NCBI GenBank assembly: GCA_021108315.1
Contig: JAIORE010000223.1
Coordinates: 1-39,450, forward strand
DNA from: Candidatus Cloacimonadota bacterium
GTDB taxonomy: Bacteria; Cloacimonadota; Cloacimonadia; Cloacimonadales; TCS61
Reading direction: 5' to 3'
Length of the DNA stretch: 39,450 bases
Positions 6,737 through 14,534 of the stretch are shown here, piece by piece (positions within the stretch are counted from its first letter, which is position 1; every line of letters begins with the position of its first letter). The notes beneath the pieces were generated by a model, which searched no databases, was not told the origin of the DNA, and worked only from the letters and a program-made list of their open reading frames with translations. Made by a program: the position numbers and the translations under genes.

Positions 6737-8932
6737 CTATTTGTTTTCAATATGAAATTCTATACTTTCACCAATAATGCTTTCTTTCTTCAAAACTCCA
6801 TCAATATAAACCAAGAATTTATCATTTTCAATTTCTATCTTAAATAAGTGCCTATTAATTAGTATATTATCAATTTTCAAATATCTAAGTCCGAGAGGAA
6901 GCGGTTCAACAAGTAATGTACCATCAAGTTGCGGTTGGATTCCACAGACATATTTTATAATTAAGTCAACTATCCAGGAATGTTGGTAATCATTCACACC
7001 ACGATAAAGACATGGTTTTCCCGAATGTGGATTATAATGTTCAAAAGTATTTGGATATTTCAAGTTTCCATCAAGAAACATCATCTCAATAGTTCTTTTG
7101 ATGAACCAACCTGCTTTTTCTTTCAGGCTTTTATCATATTTGGAAGCTGTATTTATCAAAGCTTCAGCAATATGTGAATTGGTCATAGGCCATGTTCTTC
7201 CATTCCAAGGACAGTTCATTCTTTTGTCTTTCCATTCACCAAAAGAACTTGAAAGCGGTTCGTTCAAAGCAGTTGCCGGAATAGGGTACGAAGTCCAGAA
7301 TTCTTCTTTATTAAAAAGATGTTTCACAAATCCTTTCAAATGAGATTCATCTGCAATATCGTAAATGTAAGGATAAAAGCAGATAGCAGCTTTGATATTC
7401 GTTCGTTTCCAATTTTGGGGATTTACATCAAAAAACATCTCTTCATCTGCATCCCACATAAATTTCAGAACAGCTTTTTTAATTTTTGCAGCTTCTTCTT
7501 TCCATTTTTTCACTTCCTCATTTTTTCTTAATTTCTCTGCAATAAACGATAGTGCTTTCCGAATCCCGTATTGATAACAGGTCGCATCCACTCCTTTCAA
7601 CCTGATTCCGCCAGATTCCATTTGCAGGTCTGCTTCTTTATCCACACTTGTATAGCGGGTCATAAATTCCTGTCCGGTTTCCATCTGGTCTATGACATCG
7701 TAAAGGTAGCAATGTTCAGGATCGCGTTCTCTATCAAAAAATTCTGCATATTTCACGAGGGATGGATAGACTTTTTCTAAAAAGTTAATATTGGGATGAA
7801 CCATATAAATTTCTATTATCGCTGTTCCGAAATCTGCATGATAGAAGCTTTTTTCAGTAATATTTAGTGGATACAGATTACCAGGGTAACTTCCGTTTTC
7901 TTTCTGGTTTTCTATGAAATTCAAGAAGCTGCCTTCTGCAACCTTTGGATCATTCATCCAACGGGTTTCCCGCATATGACATTGAGCAGAATAGGAAATT
8001 GGCATTCGGAAATAAGCAGGTCCTTCGCAGATGCAGGGATAGGAATACGAATTTTTCATCATAAAAAGCCGCAGTCCATACCAGCGATACCAGTAATATT
8101 TTTCCAAAAATTTATCAGAACATTCAAAATACGGAACAGAATCAAAAAACTTTTCCCAGTTCTTATCACTTTCTATTATGGGATCAATAATTTTGAATAC
8201 TTCATTGGTTTTTTTCTTAACTTGATTGGAGGTTTTTGTCACCGAAAGAAAAATCTTTACTTCAGCATTTTCCGTAATTTTCAAATGTTGATGCAAGCCG
8301 AAATACAGCAATCCATCTGGATTAATTCCTTTATTATGAATTTCGTCAGGAAGTTTTCCAGTGAATTTTTCATAGAACGGGGTATATTCAAATTTGGGCT
8401 GATTTGCTGTAAATTCTGAAAGGTTAATTGAAAAAGATGAATGTTCCATTCTTAGAAATAACGAAAGATAATAAGAATATTCCTTTCTGAACTTTACCTC
8501 TCGATCAATAAGGATTCCGTTATCATCTTTGGAAAATGCGATAGTTTTTTCATTTTTATCGTTTATCTGTGCTGTCCAAAGAATTACATCAATTTCCCTG
8601 TTTTTCCCTTCAAAATTCAAAGTAGTAGAAAGAGTATCATTAGGAAGCAAAACATCAGTTTCAGTGAGTGTAAGCTCGTTTGTTAAAGCGAATTTTCTTG
8701 TTAATTTGGAAGGATTCCATTTTGTATCAATCAGTTTTGGTTTGAGTTTTTTTCCGTTTTTTGACAGGAATGAAATTGTAAAAAGTGGTTTAATCGGGAT
8801 ATTATAAAAATGGGCTTCATCCCACAATCCGGGAATATGTAACCATTGTGGAAAAAGCGGTGTGAAGATAAGTGAATCACCACCACCGATATACCATTTG
8901 TCATCTCGTTCGAGTAATTTGAGTATATTCAT
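6737..8932 (-). CDS. Cytosolic (alpha/alpha)6 glycosidase-like protein (GH63/MGH1-like)
   Basis: The protein has 731 residues and no signal peptide (MNILKLLERDDKWYIGGGD). An N-terminal beta-sandwich of about 250 residues precedes an (alpha/alpha)6-barrel-like region. Landmarks shared with the secreted paralogue upstream are CEGPAYFRMPISYSAQCHMR, then DVIDQMETGQEF, GVDATCYQYG, NCPWNGRTWPMTNSHIAEAL and a final HSWIVDLIIKYVCGIQPQ. The pattern (Asp-Gln-Met-Glu-Thr-Gly plus WNGRTWP) is that of GH63 and mannosylglycerate-hydrolase-like families, which hydrolyse alpha-glycosides with inversion. The substrate is unknown; cluster context with galactokinase suggests a galactose-containing oligosaccharide. 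The ATG at 8932 is the first Met and lacks a strong ribosome site (GGAGAAACT just upstream). Confidence 0.75.
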   Translation of the reverse strand: MNILKLLERDDKWYIGGGDSLIFTPLFPQWLHIPGLWDEAHFYNIPIKPLFTISFLSKNGKKLKPKLIDTKWNPSKLTRKFALTNELTLTETDVLLPNDTLSTTLNFEGKNREIDVILWTAQINDKNEKTIAFSKDDNGILIDREVKFRKEYSYYLSLFLRMEHSSFSINLSEFTANQPKFEYTPFYEKFTGKLPDEIHNKGINPDGLLYFGLHQHLKITENAEVKIFLSVTKTSNQVKKKTNEVFKIIDPIIESDKNWEKFFDSVPYFECSDKFLEKYYWYRWYGLRLFMMKNSYSYPCICEGPAYFRMPISYSAQCHMRETRWMNDPKVAEGSFLNFIENQKENGSYPGNLYPLNITEKSFYHADFGTAIIEIYMVHPNINFLEKVYPSLVKYAEFFDRERDPEHCYLYDVIDQMETGQEFMTRYTSVDKEADLQMESGGIRLKGVDATCYQYGIRKALSFIAEKLRKNEEVKKWKEEAAKIKKAVLKFMWDADEEMFFDVNPQNWKRTNIKAAICFYPYIYDIADESHLKGFVKHLFNKEEFWTSYPIPATALNEPLSSSFGEWKDKRMNCPWNGRTWPMTNSHIAEALINTASKYDKSLKEKAGWFIKRTIEMMFLDGNLKYPNTFEHYNPHSGKPCLYRGVNDYQHSWIVDLIIKYVCGIQPQLDGTLLVEPLPLGLRYLKIDNILINRHLFKIEIENDKFLVYIDGVLKKESIIGESIEFHIENK

Positions 8933-8990
8933 AGTTTCTCCAAGTTTATAAATTGTAAGTACTTGCCCATATATCTTTCAGTAAAATTTC

Positions 8991-9069
8991 AACCTCATCC
9001 CAGCCTTCTCCAGAGGAGAGGATTAAGTTTACCCTGTGAAATCTTTTTTTATTTCTATAGGGGTGAGGT
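8991..9069. repeat. Structured repeat with nested hairpins, copy 1
   Basis: The outer arms AACCTCATCCC and GGGGTGAGGTT enclose CTTCTCCAGAGGAGAGG and a degenerate hairpin CCCTGTGAAAT...ATTTCTATAGGGG. A longer relative with better arms is at 37780-37955. It lies between galactokinase and the downstream glycosidase gene. Confidence 0.6.
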
Positions 9070-9127
9070 TTTGTACATTTTATTTGTAAAAGATAGAAAA
9101 TACAGGAAAACTTTTGTCCAAGAACTT

Positions 9128-9145
9128 AAACCGTTTCAACGGTTT
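9128..9145. repeat. Perfect palindrome AAACCGTT-TC-AACGGTTT
   Basis: Eight-base arms separated by two bases lie 17 bases after the galactokinase stop. There is no clear T-run, so it is probably a REP-like palindrome rather than an intrinsic terminator, though it could attenuate transcription into the next gene. Confidence 0.6.
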
Positions 9146-9162
9146 CCTAATTATTCGCAAAT

Positions 9163-10347
9163 TTAATAATAATGGGGAAAACCACTTTCCGTTGAGTATA
9201 CATACGCTCCCCTCGAAGGAACAACTTTATAAAACTGCGGAACAAGGTCAGTCTTTTTACCATAAACATCCAATATTTTTTCTTTCAACTTTTCGATACA
9301 AGAATTTTTTACTAAGTAGATCACACAACCGCCAAAACCTGCTCCGGTAAGCCTTGCCCCAAGAACTCCAGTTTCATTCTTTCCGATTTCCACCAATAGA
9401 TCAAGTTCTTCGGTGCTAACTTCATAAAGTTCTTTTAAGCTTTGATGAGAACGATACATAAATCCACCAAATCTTTCAATATTTTCTTGCAACAGTTCCC
9501 GATAAGATTGAATTACTCTCTCATTCTCATAAACAACATGCTTGACTCTTTTCTGTAATTTTCCCGGAAGAAATGAGCCGTATCTTTCAAGATCATCAAA
9601 AGAAATATCTCGCAAAGCTTTTATTTCAGGAAGATATTTCTGAAGTATTTTCAATGCATCTCTACATTCCCGTCTTCTTTTATTGTAGGATGATTCTGCC
9701 AGTTTCCTTTTCACCATCGAATTACACACCAGAAATGAATAACCTTGAATTGACAGGTGAATATACTGAAAATTCAGAGTTCTGCAATCTATGAAGAGTG
9801 CATGGTTTTCTTTGGAAAGAAGCGAAGCGAATTGATCCATAATTCCACAATCTACACCTACAAACTCGTTTTCTGCTTTTCGAGCAAGTTTGATCATCTC
9901 AATCGGTTTAATCTCCAAATCGGATAATTTTTTGAAAGAAAGTAACGTAGCAATTTCAATCGAAGCAGAAGATGAAAGCCCTGCACCTTCAGGAACTTCG
10001 CTTAAGATTAAAACATCCATTCCACCGATTTCATATTCTGCATCAAGAAGAGCTTTTGCTATTCCACGCTGATAATTGCTCCATTTTTTTTGTGGTGATA
10101 GTTCAATATTATCTAAATCAAACTCATTGCTTTCTTTGTATTTCAGGTCGTAGAGTCGAATTTTTTTTTCATTATTTTTGGAAACGAGCATATTTGTGTA
10201 TTTGTCTATCGCAATAGGAAGCACAAATCCATCATTGTAGTCTGTATGTCCACCGATAAGATTGATTCTTCCCGGTGCCCGGATAATGTAAGTTGGGGAT
10301 TTTTTATAGATTGTTTTGTATTGTTTTATTAGATATTCTTTTTTCAT
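9163..10347 (-). CDS. galK: Galactokinase (GHMP family) with altered sugar-site motif
   Basis: The protein has 394 residues, the usual galactokinase length. GHMP kinases transfer the ATP gamma-phosphate to the sugar C1. The signature reads APGRINLIGGHTDYN (residues 24-38); R27, H34 and D36 are kept but the normal Glu (GEHTDYN) is Gly33. The ATP loop is EVPEGAGLSSSASIE (117-131), the catalytic Asp is D171 (GIMDQF) and the third motif is TGAGFGGCVIYL. The gene starts 33 bases after the upstream glycosidase gene, so the two are probably co-transcribed. The missing Glu normally helps hold the sugar, so specificity may differ from plain galactose. galT and galE are not in the window. No strong ribosome site precedes the ATG. 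Confidence 0.9.
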   Translation of the reverse strand: MKKEYLIKQYKTIYKKSPTYIIRAPGRINLIGGHTDYNDGFVLPIAIDKYTNMLVSKNNEKKIRLYDLKYKESNEFDLDNIELSPQKKWSNYQRGIAKALLDAEYEIGGMDVLILSEVPEGAGLSSSASIEIATLLSFKKLSDLEIKPIEMIKLARKAENEFVGVDCGIMDQFASLLSKENHALFIDCRTLNFQYIHLSIQGYSFLVCNSMVKRKLAESSYNKRRRECRDALKILQKYLPEIKALRDISFDDLERYGSFLPGKLQKRVKHVVYENERVIQSYRELLQENIERFGGFMYRSHQSLKELYEVSTEELDLLVEIGKNETGVLGARLTGAGFGGCVIYLVKNSCIEKLKEKILDVYGKKTDLVPQFYKVVPSRGAYVYSTESGFPHYY

Positions 10348-10380
10348 ATTAGTTCATTATGTAAACTGTTTTTAACGTTT

Positions 10381-12987
10381 TTACTTTCCTTCTACCCATC
10401 TTTCAAGTTTCTCATCATTATGAATAATTTTTCCATCAACATAAACAGAATAACCTGCTGGATATTTCTCATATTCTTTCGGTATATCCGGTGATTGCCA
10501 GACGATTTTAATATCTTTTCCTTGATAATTTACATTCTCCAACAAGAAATAATCCAGTTCCATCGGTAGTGGATCAAGTTCGATGTGTCCATTCTCCTGC
10601 GGTTCAAAGCCCACAATATGACGGATGATAATATCTATCCACCAAGAATGCATATAATCACGGAAATGGCTGAGCGGTTCTCCGGTAAGTGGATTGTATC
10701 GTTCAAAGAAATCTGCCCGAGATTGAAGATGTTTTTTGGTAGAAAGTTTGATAAGTTCTGCTGCATCAGGAAGTAAAGAACGATCGAGAGTTTTGGCAGA
10801 AATTGCAAATGCATCCAAAATATGCGAAGTGGCAGCAGGCCAAGATGGACCTTCCCAGAAACCTGTCGGATTAAAATTAGGATCATCTTTAGGAAGTGCC
10901 GGAACAGGATATGGAAGTCCGAATTGAGCCGGATTTAAAAGATGTTTTGTGAATACATCAAGATTTTGTTCAGTACCAATTCCGGTAAAGAAAGGATAAA
11001 AAGTTGTGATACACATTGTTTGGGAAAGTTTCTTTGAAGTGGGATGTCTGTCACGATAACTTTTATTTTCAGCATTCCAAAGAAGCAAATTTACTGCTTT
11101 CTTCGTTTTGTCTGCATAATTTTGAAAGAAATTTTCATCGTCACTTTTTCCAAGAATACGAGCCATGTTTGAAATTGCCAGCATATTTGCATAAGCATAA
11201 CTGGTTGCGTCAATCGCATCATAACGCAATTTCGGATCATTGTCATCAAAGCGGGAAAGGTCGTCCATTCCGGTTTCAAGCTGGTGATCAATAACGAACA
11301 AACCATCACCATCTGCATCACGGTCTGCGATCCACCACTGAACATTTTTCTTCATTCCCGGATATAATTCTGCCAGCATTTTTTTATTTCCGTGAATTAG
11401 ATAATGTTGCCAGGCAGTGTAGGGAAGAAGCGAGAGTCCGGTTTTGGATTTATGATGCAGTTTCACACGATTTGTGCGAGGAGAAGTGTACCATGGAAAG
11501 CGTCCATCTTCGTAAGCAGAATGAATCATATTATGAATGTGACCGAATCCTACCTGCTCATCATTTGCCCAGTTCATATCCAGAGCCATAAATGGAGCAC
11601 TATAACAGCAATAAGTCTGATAAGCTTGTCTTCCCTCCATCACGACCGGATATTTAAAGAAACCAAGGTCACCACCAGCTGTAGAGAATTTAAGCAAGAA
11701 CCAGCGGAAACCGTACAATTCCTCCAAACCTTTATCAGAACAGGAAAAATGGGGAACAACGTTCTCGAAAAAGTTTTGCCAGTCTGTTCTATTCATAGTA
11801 ATCGGGTTATCTTTTTCTAAAACCGTGTTCAAATTCTCTAAAGCAGTTTGTTCATCCGGATTAATAGCACAAGCAAAGGTGAATTTCAAAGAAGTGTCTG
11901 GAGGAATTTCAACTTGGTATTTCAATTTATAAGTTCCTAACGATTCGCAAATTATTTCATTTGGTTCAATATTTCCACCGATTGCCATTGTAAGTCCGTC
12001 AGCAAGGATATTCGGAAAAACATTTTTATCTTTCAGAATGATAAAATTATCTTTTTGTTGAGTGATTTTCTCACTTCCGACTTTTCCGCGCCAGTCTTTT
12101 GAATTGGTGCAGTCTCCGGAAACTTCTATAGTTTGGATTATTGGATTTGTGGTGGGATTATGAAGATGAATCACAGAAACTATTACGTCATTTTGGGTTA
12201 CGCAAATCTGTCGTTGCTCTTTCAGCTTGATTTTTGGCTTTTGTTTTTCAAATTGTTCTTTTTTATCTTTGGAAATTATTATCCGGTCTATATTTATGTT
12301 GTGAAGATTTCCAACATTTACATCCGGTGTTACCAGAATATGATCTGGGAACCAGTTTATTGTTGTTCCATCCACGATGTCAAAGATGTTTCCAAGTTTG
12401 TGAGTTGCATAATAAAATTTAGAAGGAATACCAGTATAAAGAGCAACATTCTTACCATGACCAACGCAGTTTTTATCGTTTCGATTTCCAATAATATCTA
12501 AAATCGGAGACCTTGGAATTGGGATTTGTGGAAAAGTAATTTTGGTTTCAATTTTCATAACAGTTAGCCTTAATAGATGTTTTCCTTTTCTTAATTTTGG
12601 AATATAAAGAGATGACCACTTATAATCCTGTTCTTTATTTCCCCAGCCACCAGTATTGGAATATTGCAATCTTCCTGCAAATTCGTTATCAATTGCAACA
12701 TCTAACCAGCCATAACCATTCAAAGCTCGAGCATATCGAATTGAGATATAAAGAGCATCAAGATTTTCTTTCAGTTCAAATTCATATTCTGCATAATGTC
12801 CGGCTTGCGAACCGAATTCACAGCCCAGAACTTCTCCTCCCGATGCAACTATTTTTTCATCTTTTCCTTGTGAACCATTTTGGCGGATTGGATTTTCAGC
12901 TTCAAGCGCGATGTAGGTATGTTCGGAGGATGAAAGAATTGATAATAATAATACAAATATAATAAAAATAATCGTTTTTTTCTTCAT
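10381..12987 (-). CDS. Secreted glycosidase-like protein: CBM6-like plus (alpha/alpha)6 barrel
   Basis: The protein has 868 residues with an AAGGAAGAG ribosome site and a signal peptide (MKKKTIIFIIFVLLLSILSSS). Residues about 25-150 start with YIALEAENPIRQNGSQG and look like a CBM6/35-type sugar-binding beta-sandwich. A second beta domain follows, then an (alpha/alpha)6-like domain from about 420 on, with VVMEGRQAYQTYCCYSA, DHQLETGMDDLSRFDDND, DATSYAYANML and WEGPSWPAATSHILDAF. The C-terminal beta segment (ENGHIELDPLPMELDYFLLE) matches the end of the cytosolic paralogue at 6737-8932. It is probably an exported alpha-glycosidase acting in the periplasm or outside, releasing sugar for the kinase encoded next. 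It has no C-terminal sorting tail, unlike the secreted proteins at 20-26 kb. Confidence 0.78.
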   Translation of the reverse strand: MKKKTIIFIIFVLLLSILSSSEHTYIALEAENPIRQNGSQGKDEKIVASGGEVLGCEFGSQAGHYAEYEFELKENLDALYISIRYARALNGYGWLDVAIDNEFAGRLQYSNTGGWGNKEQDYKWSSLYIPKLRKGKHLLRLTVMKIETKITFPQIPIPRSPILDIIGNRNDKNCVGHGKNVALYTGIPSKFYYATHKLGNIFDIVDGTTINWFPDHILVTPDVNVGNLHNINIDRIIISKDKKEQFEKQKPKIKLKEQRQICVTQNDVIVSVIHLHNPTTNPIIQTIEVSGDCTNSKDWRGKVGSEKITQQKDNFIILKDKNVFPNILADGLTMAIGGNIEPNEIICESLGTYKLKYQVEIPPDTSLKFTFACAINPDEQTALENLNTVLEKDNPITMNRTDWQNFFENVVPHFSCSDKGLEELYGFRWFLLKFSTAGGDLGFFKYPVVMEGRQAYQTYCCYSAPFMALDMNWANDEQVGFGHIHNMIHSAYEDGRFPWYTSPRTNRVKLHHKSKTGLSLLPYTAWQHYLIHGNKKMLAELYPGMKKNVQWWIADRDADGDGLFVIDHQLETGMDDLSRFDDNDPKLRYDAIDATSYAYANMLAISNMARILGKSDDENFFQNYADKTKKAVNLLLWNAENKSYRDRHPTSKKLSQTMCITTFYPFFTGIGTEQNLDVFTKHLLNPAQFGLPYPVPALPKDDPNFNPTGFWEGPSWPAATSHILDAFAISAKTLDRSLLPDAAELIKLSTKKHLQSRADFFERYNPLTGEPLSHFRDYMHSWWIDIIIRHIVGFEPQENGHIELDPLPMELDYFLLENVNYQGKDIKIVWQSPDIPKEYEKYPAGYSVYVDGKIIHNDEKLERWVEGK

Positions 12988-13204
12988 AGTCTCTTCCTTT
13001 TAGAAAAATTTGGAGGTTTCAAAACTTCAGAAGTTAATTTTTGGCAAAACAACCAATAAAATTCCTAAAGTATGAACTGACTGTTCTTTTGGGAAACTTT
13101 AACATTAATCCAATGGTTAAATTTTTTTAGGTGATCTACTGATATTGGGAATAATTGCTGAAATTTAGGTTATGTTGTGTAGAGATGAATTATAAATATG
13201 ATTT

Positions 13205-13965
13205 TTATAACAAAAATCCAATTAACAAGGAAATTGAAGCATTGTAACTCATAATATTATGAAATGAGTTTTTAGGAAATATTCCTCCAAAAGTTTCTTC
13301 ATAATATGAATCATTTGATTTAATTTCCCAATCATTCTTAACCAAGCTGTGAGAAATACTGAATTCAATAAGGATATTTTTTATGAGGTAATCAAATCCA
13401 ATAATCCACTAACATCAAACCAATCGTTTGAAATAGCACCGTCAAAATTATTATCTTTATCAAGATTTAATGAATTTTTTAATATGAAATTAAAAGATGG
13501 TCCGAAAACAAAATTCAATTTTCTATTATTTGAATTTTTCAATAAATATTTTAATAATATCGGGAACTCTAATGACATCGAATTCAGATTTCCTGTCCCA
13601 TTGTAGTAAACATCCGGTCCATCTTCATCCACTAACATATCACCATCATTATCTAATAGATCCCAATGGTCTTCATTAATTAAGCCATCTCAATCATTAT
13701 CAATATTTTGCTCTACTCTACCATCGAAAGTTATTCTTCTCAGCATAAACCGTAATTCAGGTTGAAAGGAAATTCGATTATTGATTTTAGAATTAATGAG
13801 GATTCCCATTGAAATATTAGGGGAAAGTTCAGGATCAATTTTATCTTGATTTGTTAGTGTAGAAAGATTTAGTCCTAATTTAAAACCTTTATTTTCAATA
13901 CTTTTTAGATTTAAACTAATTGAAAAGACTAAAAGTGTAATTAATAATATTTTTGATAATTTCAT
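13205..13965 (-). pseudogene. Broken outer-membrane beta-barrel (PorT-like) gene with in-frame TGA and frameshift
   Basis: A GGAG-preceded ATG at 13965 opens a signal peptide (MKLSKILLITLLVFSISLNL) and barrel strands (GFKLGLNLSTLTNQ, ISFQPELRFMLRR). The frame meets TGA (13687-13689) inside an acidic repeat, NIDND-stop-DGLINED, then continues in the same frame through LLDNDGDMLVDEDGPDVYYN, YLLKNSNNRKLNFVFGPSFN and NDWFDVSGLLDLI. Near 13385 the homologous frame shifts and continues as DYLIKNILIEFSISHSLVK, ending in a terminal strand, NASISLLIGFLL (stop 13205-13207). A Gly codon (GGA) is expected at the TGA in such DNDGDG repeats, so one base change explains it. Two independent lesions indicate a decaying gene. 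Confidence 0.8.
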
Positions 13966-13998
13966 TTTGTATTCTCCATCATTAAGAAATTAGGAAAA

Positions 13999-14093
13999 TG
14001 GCTGAGAGGGCAGGGATCGAACCTGCCACGGACGGTGTTATCCGCCCCTTACTGGTTTTGAAGACCAGTTGGAACACCAGTTCCATCCTCTCT
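13999..14093 (-). tRNA. selC: Selenocysteine tRNA (anticodon UCA)
   Basis: Read on the minus strand, the D arm is GGAAC-TGGT-GTTCC (long stem, four-base loop). The anticodon arm is ACTGGT-CTTCAAA-ACCAGT with TCA as the anticodon. A long variable arm GGGCGG/CCGTCC and a T arm GCAGG-TTCGATC-CCTGC follow, and CCA is encoded. The extended D stem, long variable arm and UCA anticodon together identify tRNA-Sec rather than tRNA-Ser. In the acceptor stem GAGAGG pairs with CCTCTC; the outermost pair is a mismatch in my folding, so the exact 5' end is uncertain by one or two bases. The gene is divergent from selB 440 bases away. Confidence 0.9.
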
Positions 14094-14145
14094 GATTTTG
14101 AAAAATTTATCTGTCTAATTTTTGTAAAGTGATTTTTGTAAAAAT

Positions 14146-14200
14146 GTATCACAAATAATCCTATTTTGTTTTTTTGCACAAACAGGATTGTTTGTGATAC
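14146..14200. repeat. Inverted repeat element, GTATCACAAACAATCC family, copy 2
   Basis: GTATCACAAATAATCCTATT pairs with a right arm whose reverse complement is GTATCACAAACAATCCTGTT. The outer ten bases are perfect and the arms total about 24 bases. It lies 53 bases upstream of the tRNA-Sec 5' end, where the tRNA promoter must be. The related copy is at 5487-5558. Confidence 0.75.
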
Positions 14201-14262
14201 TTGACTTGATAGAAGAATGAGTTCAATGAGATAATATGATAAAGAAAAAATTCTAATTCGTG

Positions 14263-14454
14263 TTAATTAACAATACCGTTCGGCATAAAATTTGCTTGTA
14301 TGGAATTTTACTAAGAATACTAACTTTGTCGCTTAGATTTTCCAATATATTTAGATAATTTTTACTATGAGAACTTGTTTTGAAAATTTTACATTAAAAA
14401 TATTAAAAATATTTAAAGTATGCAATAAGTGTGCCGAATGGTATTGGTTAATTA
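14263..14454. mobile_element. MITE-like element with terminal inverted repeats, upstream of selB
   Basis: The left end TTAATTAACAATACCGTTCG plus GCA and the right end (reverse complement TTAATTAACCAATACCATTC plus GGCA) form terminal inverted repeats of 23-24 bases with one substitution and one extra base. They bound about 192 bases of AT-rich sequence with no reading frame. No clear target duplication was found. Size and structure fit a miniature inverted-repeat element; alternatively the arms could be a widely spaced regulatory site. It fills most of the selC-selB spacer. Confidence 0.55.
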
Positions 14455-14534
14455 ATGGTTTCTCTTCAGAATTTTAAAATCTATTCTTGACTGATAAAAT
14501 AATAAAATTTTTTTCAATTTCATTGAGGTAATAA

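Noticed and set aside
11404..11820. 138-codon plus-strand frame, and others such as 7976-8419 and 12133-12501
   Set aside because: They lie antisense within well-supported glycosidase genes and show no protein family features.
13687..13689. In-frame TGA near tRNA-Sec as a selenocysteine codon
   Set aside because: The surrounding Asp-Asn-Asp repeat predicts Gly, a single base change explains the stop, and the gene also has a downstream frameshift.
13982..14179. 65-codon minus-strand frame
   Set aside because: It overlaps the whole tRNA-Sec gene; the tRNA explains the sequence.
14487..14515. Sigma-70-type promoter for selB at TTGACT
   Set aside because: No acceptable -10 at 16-18 bases; too weak to call.
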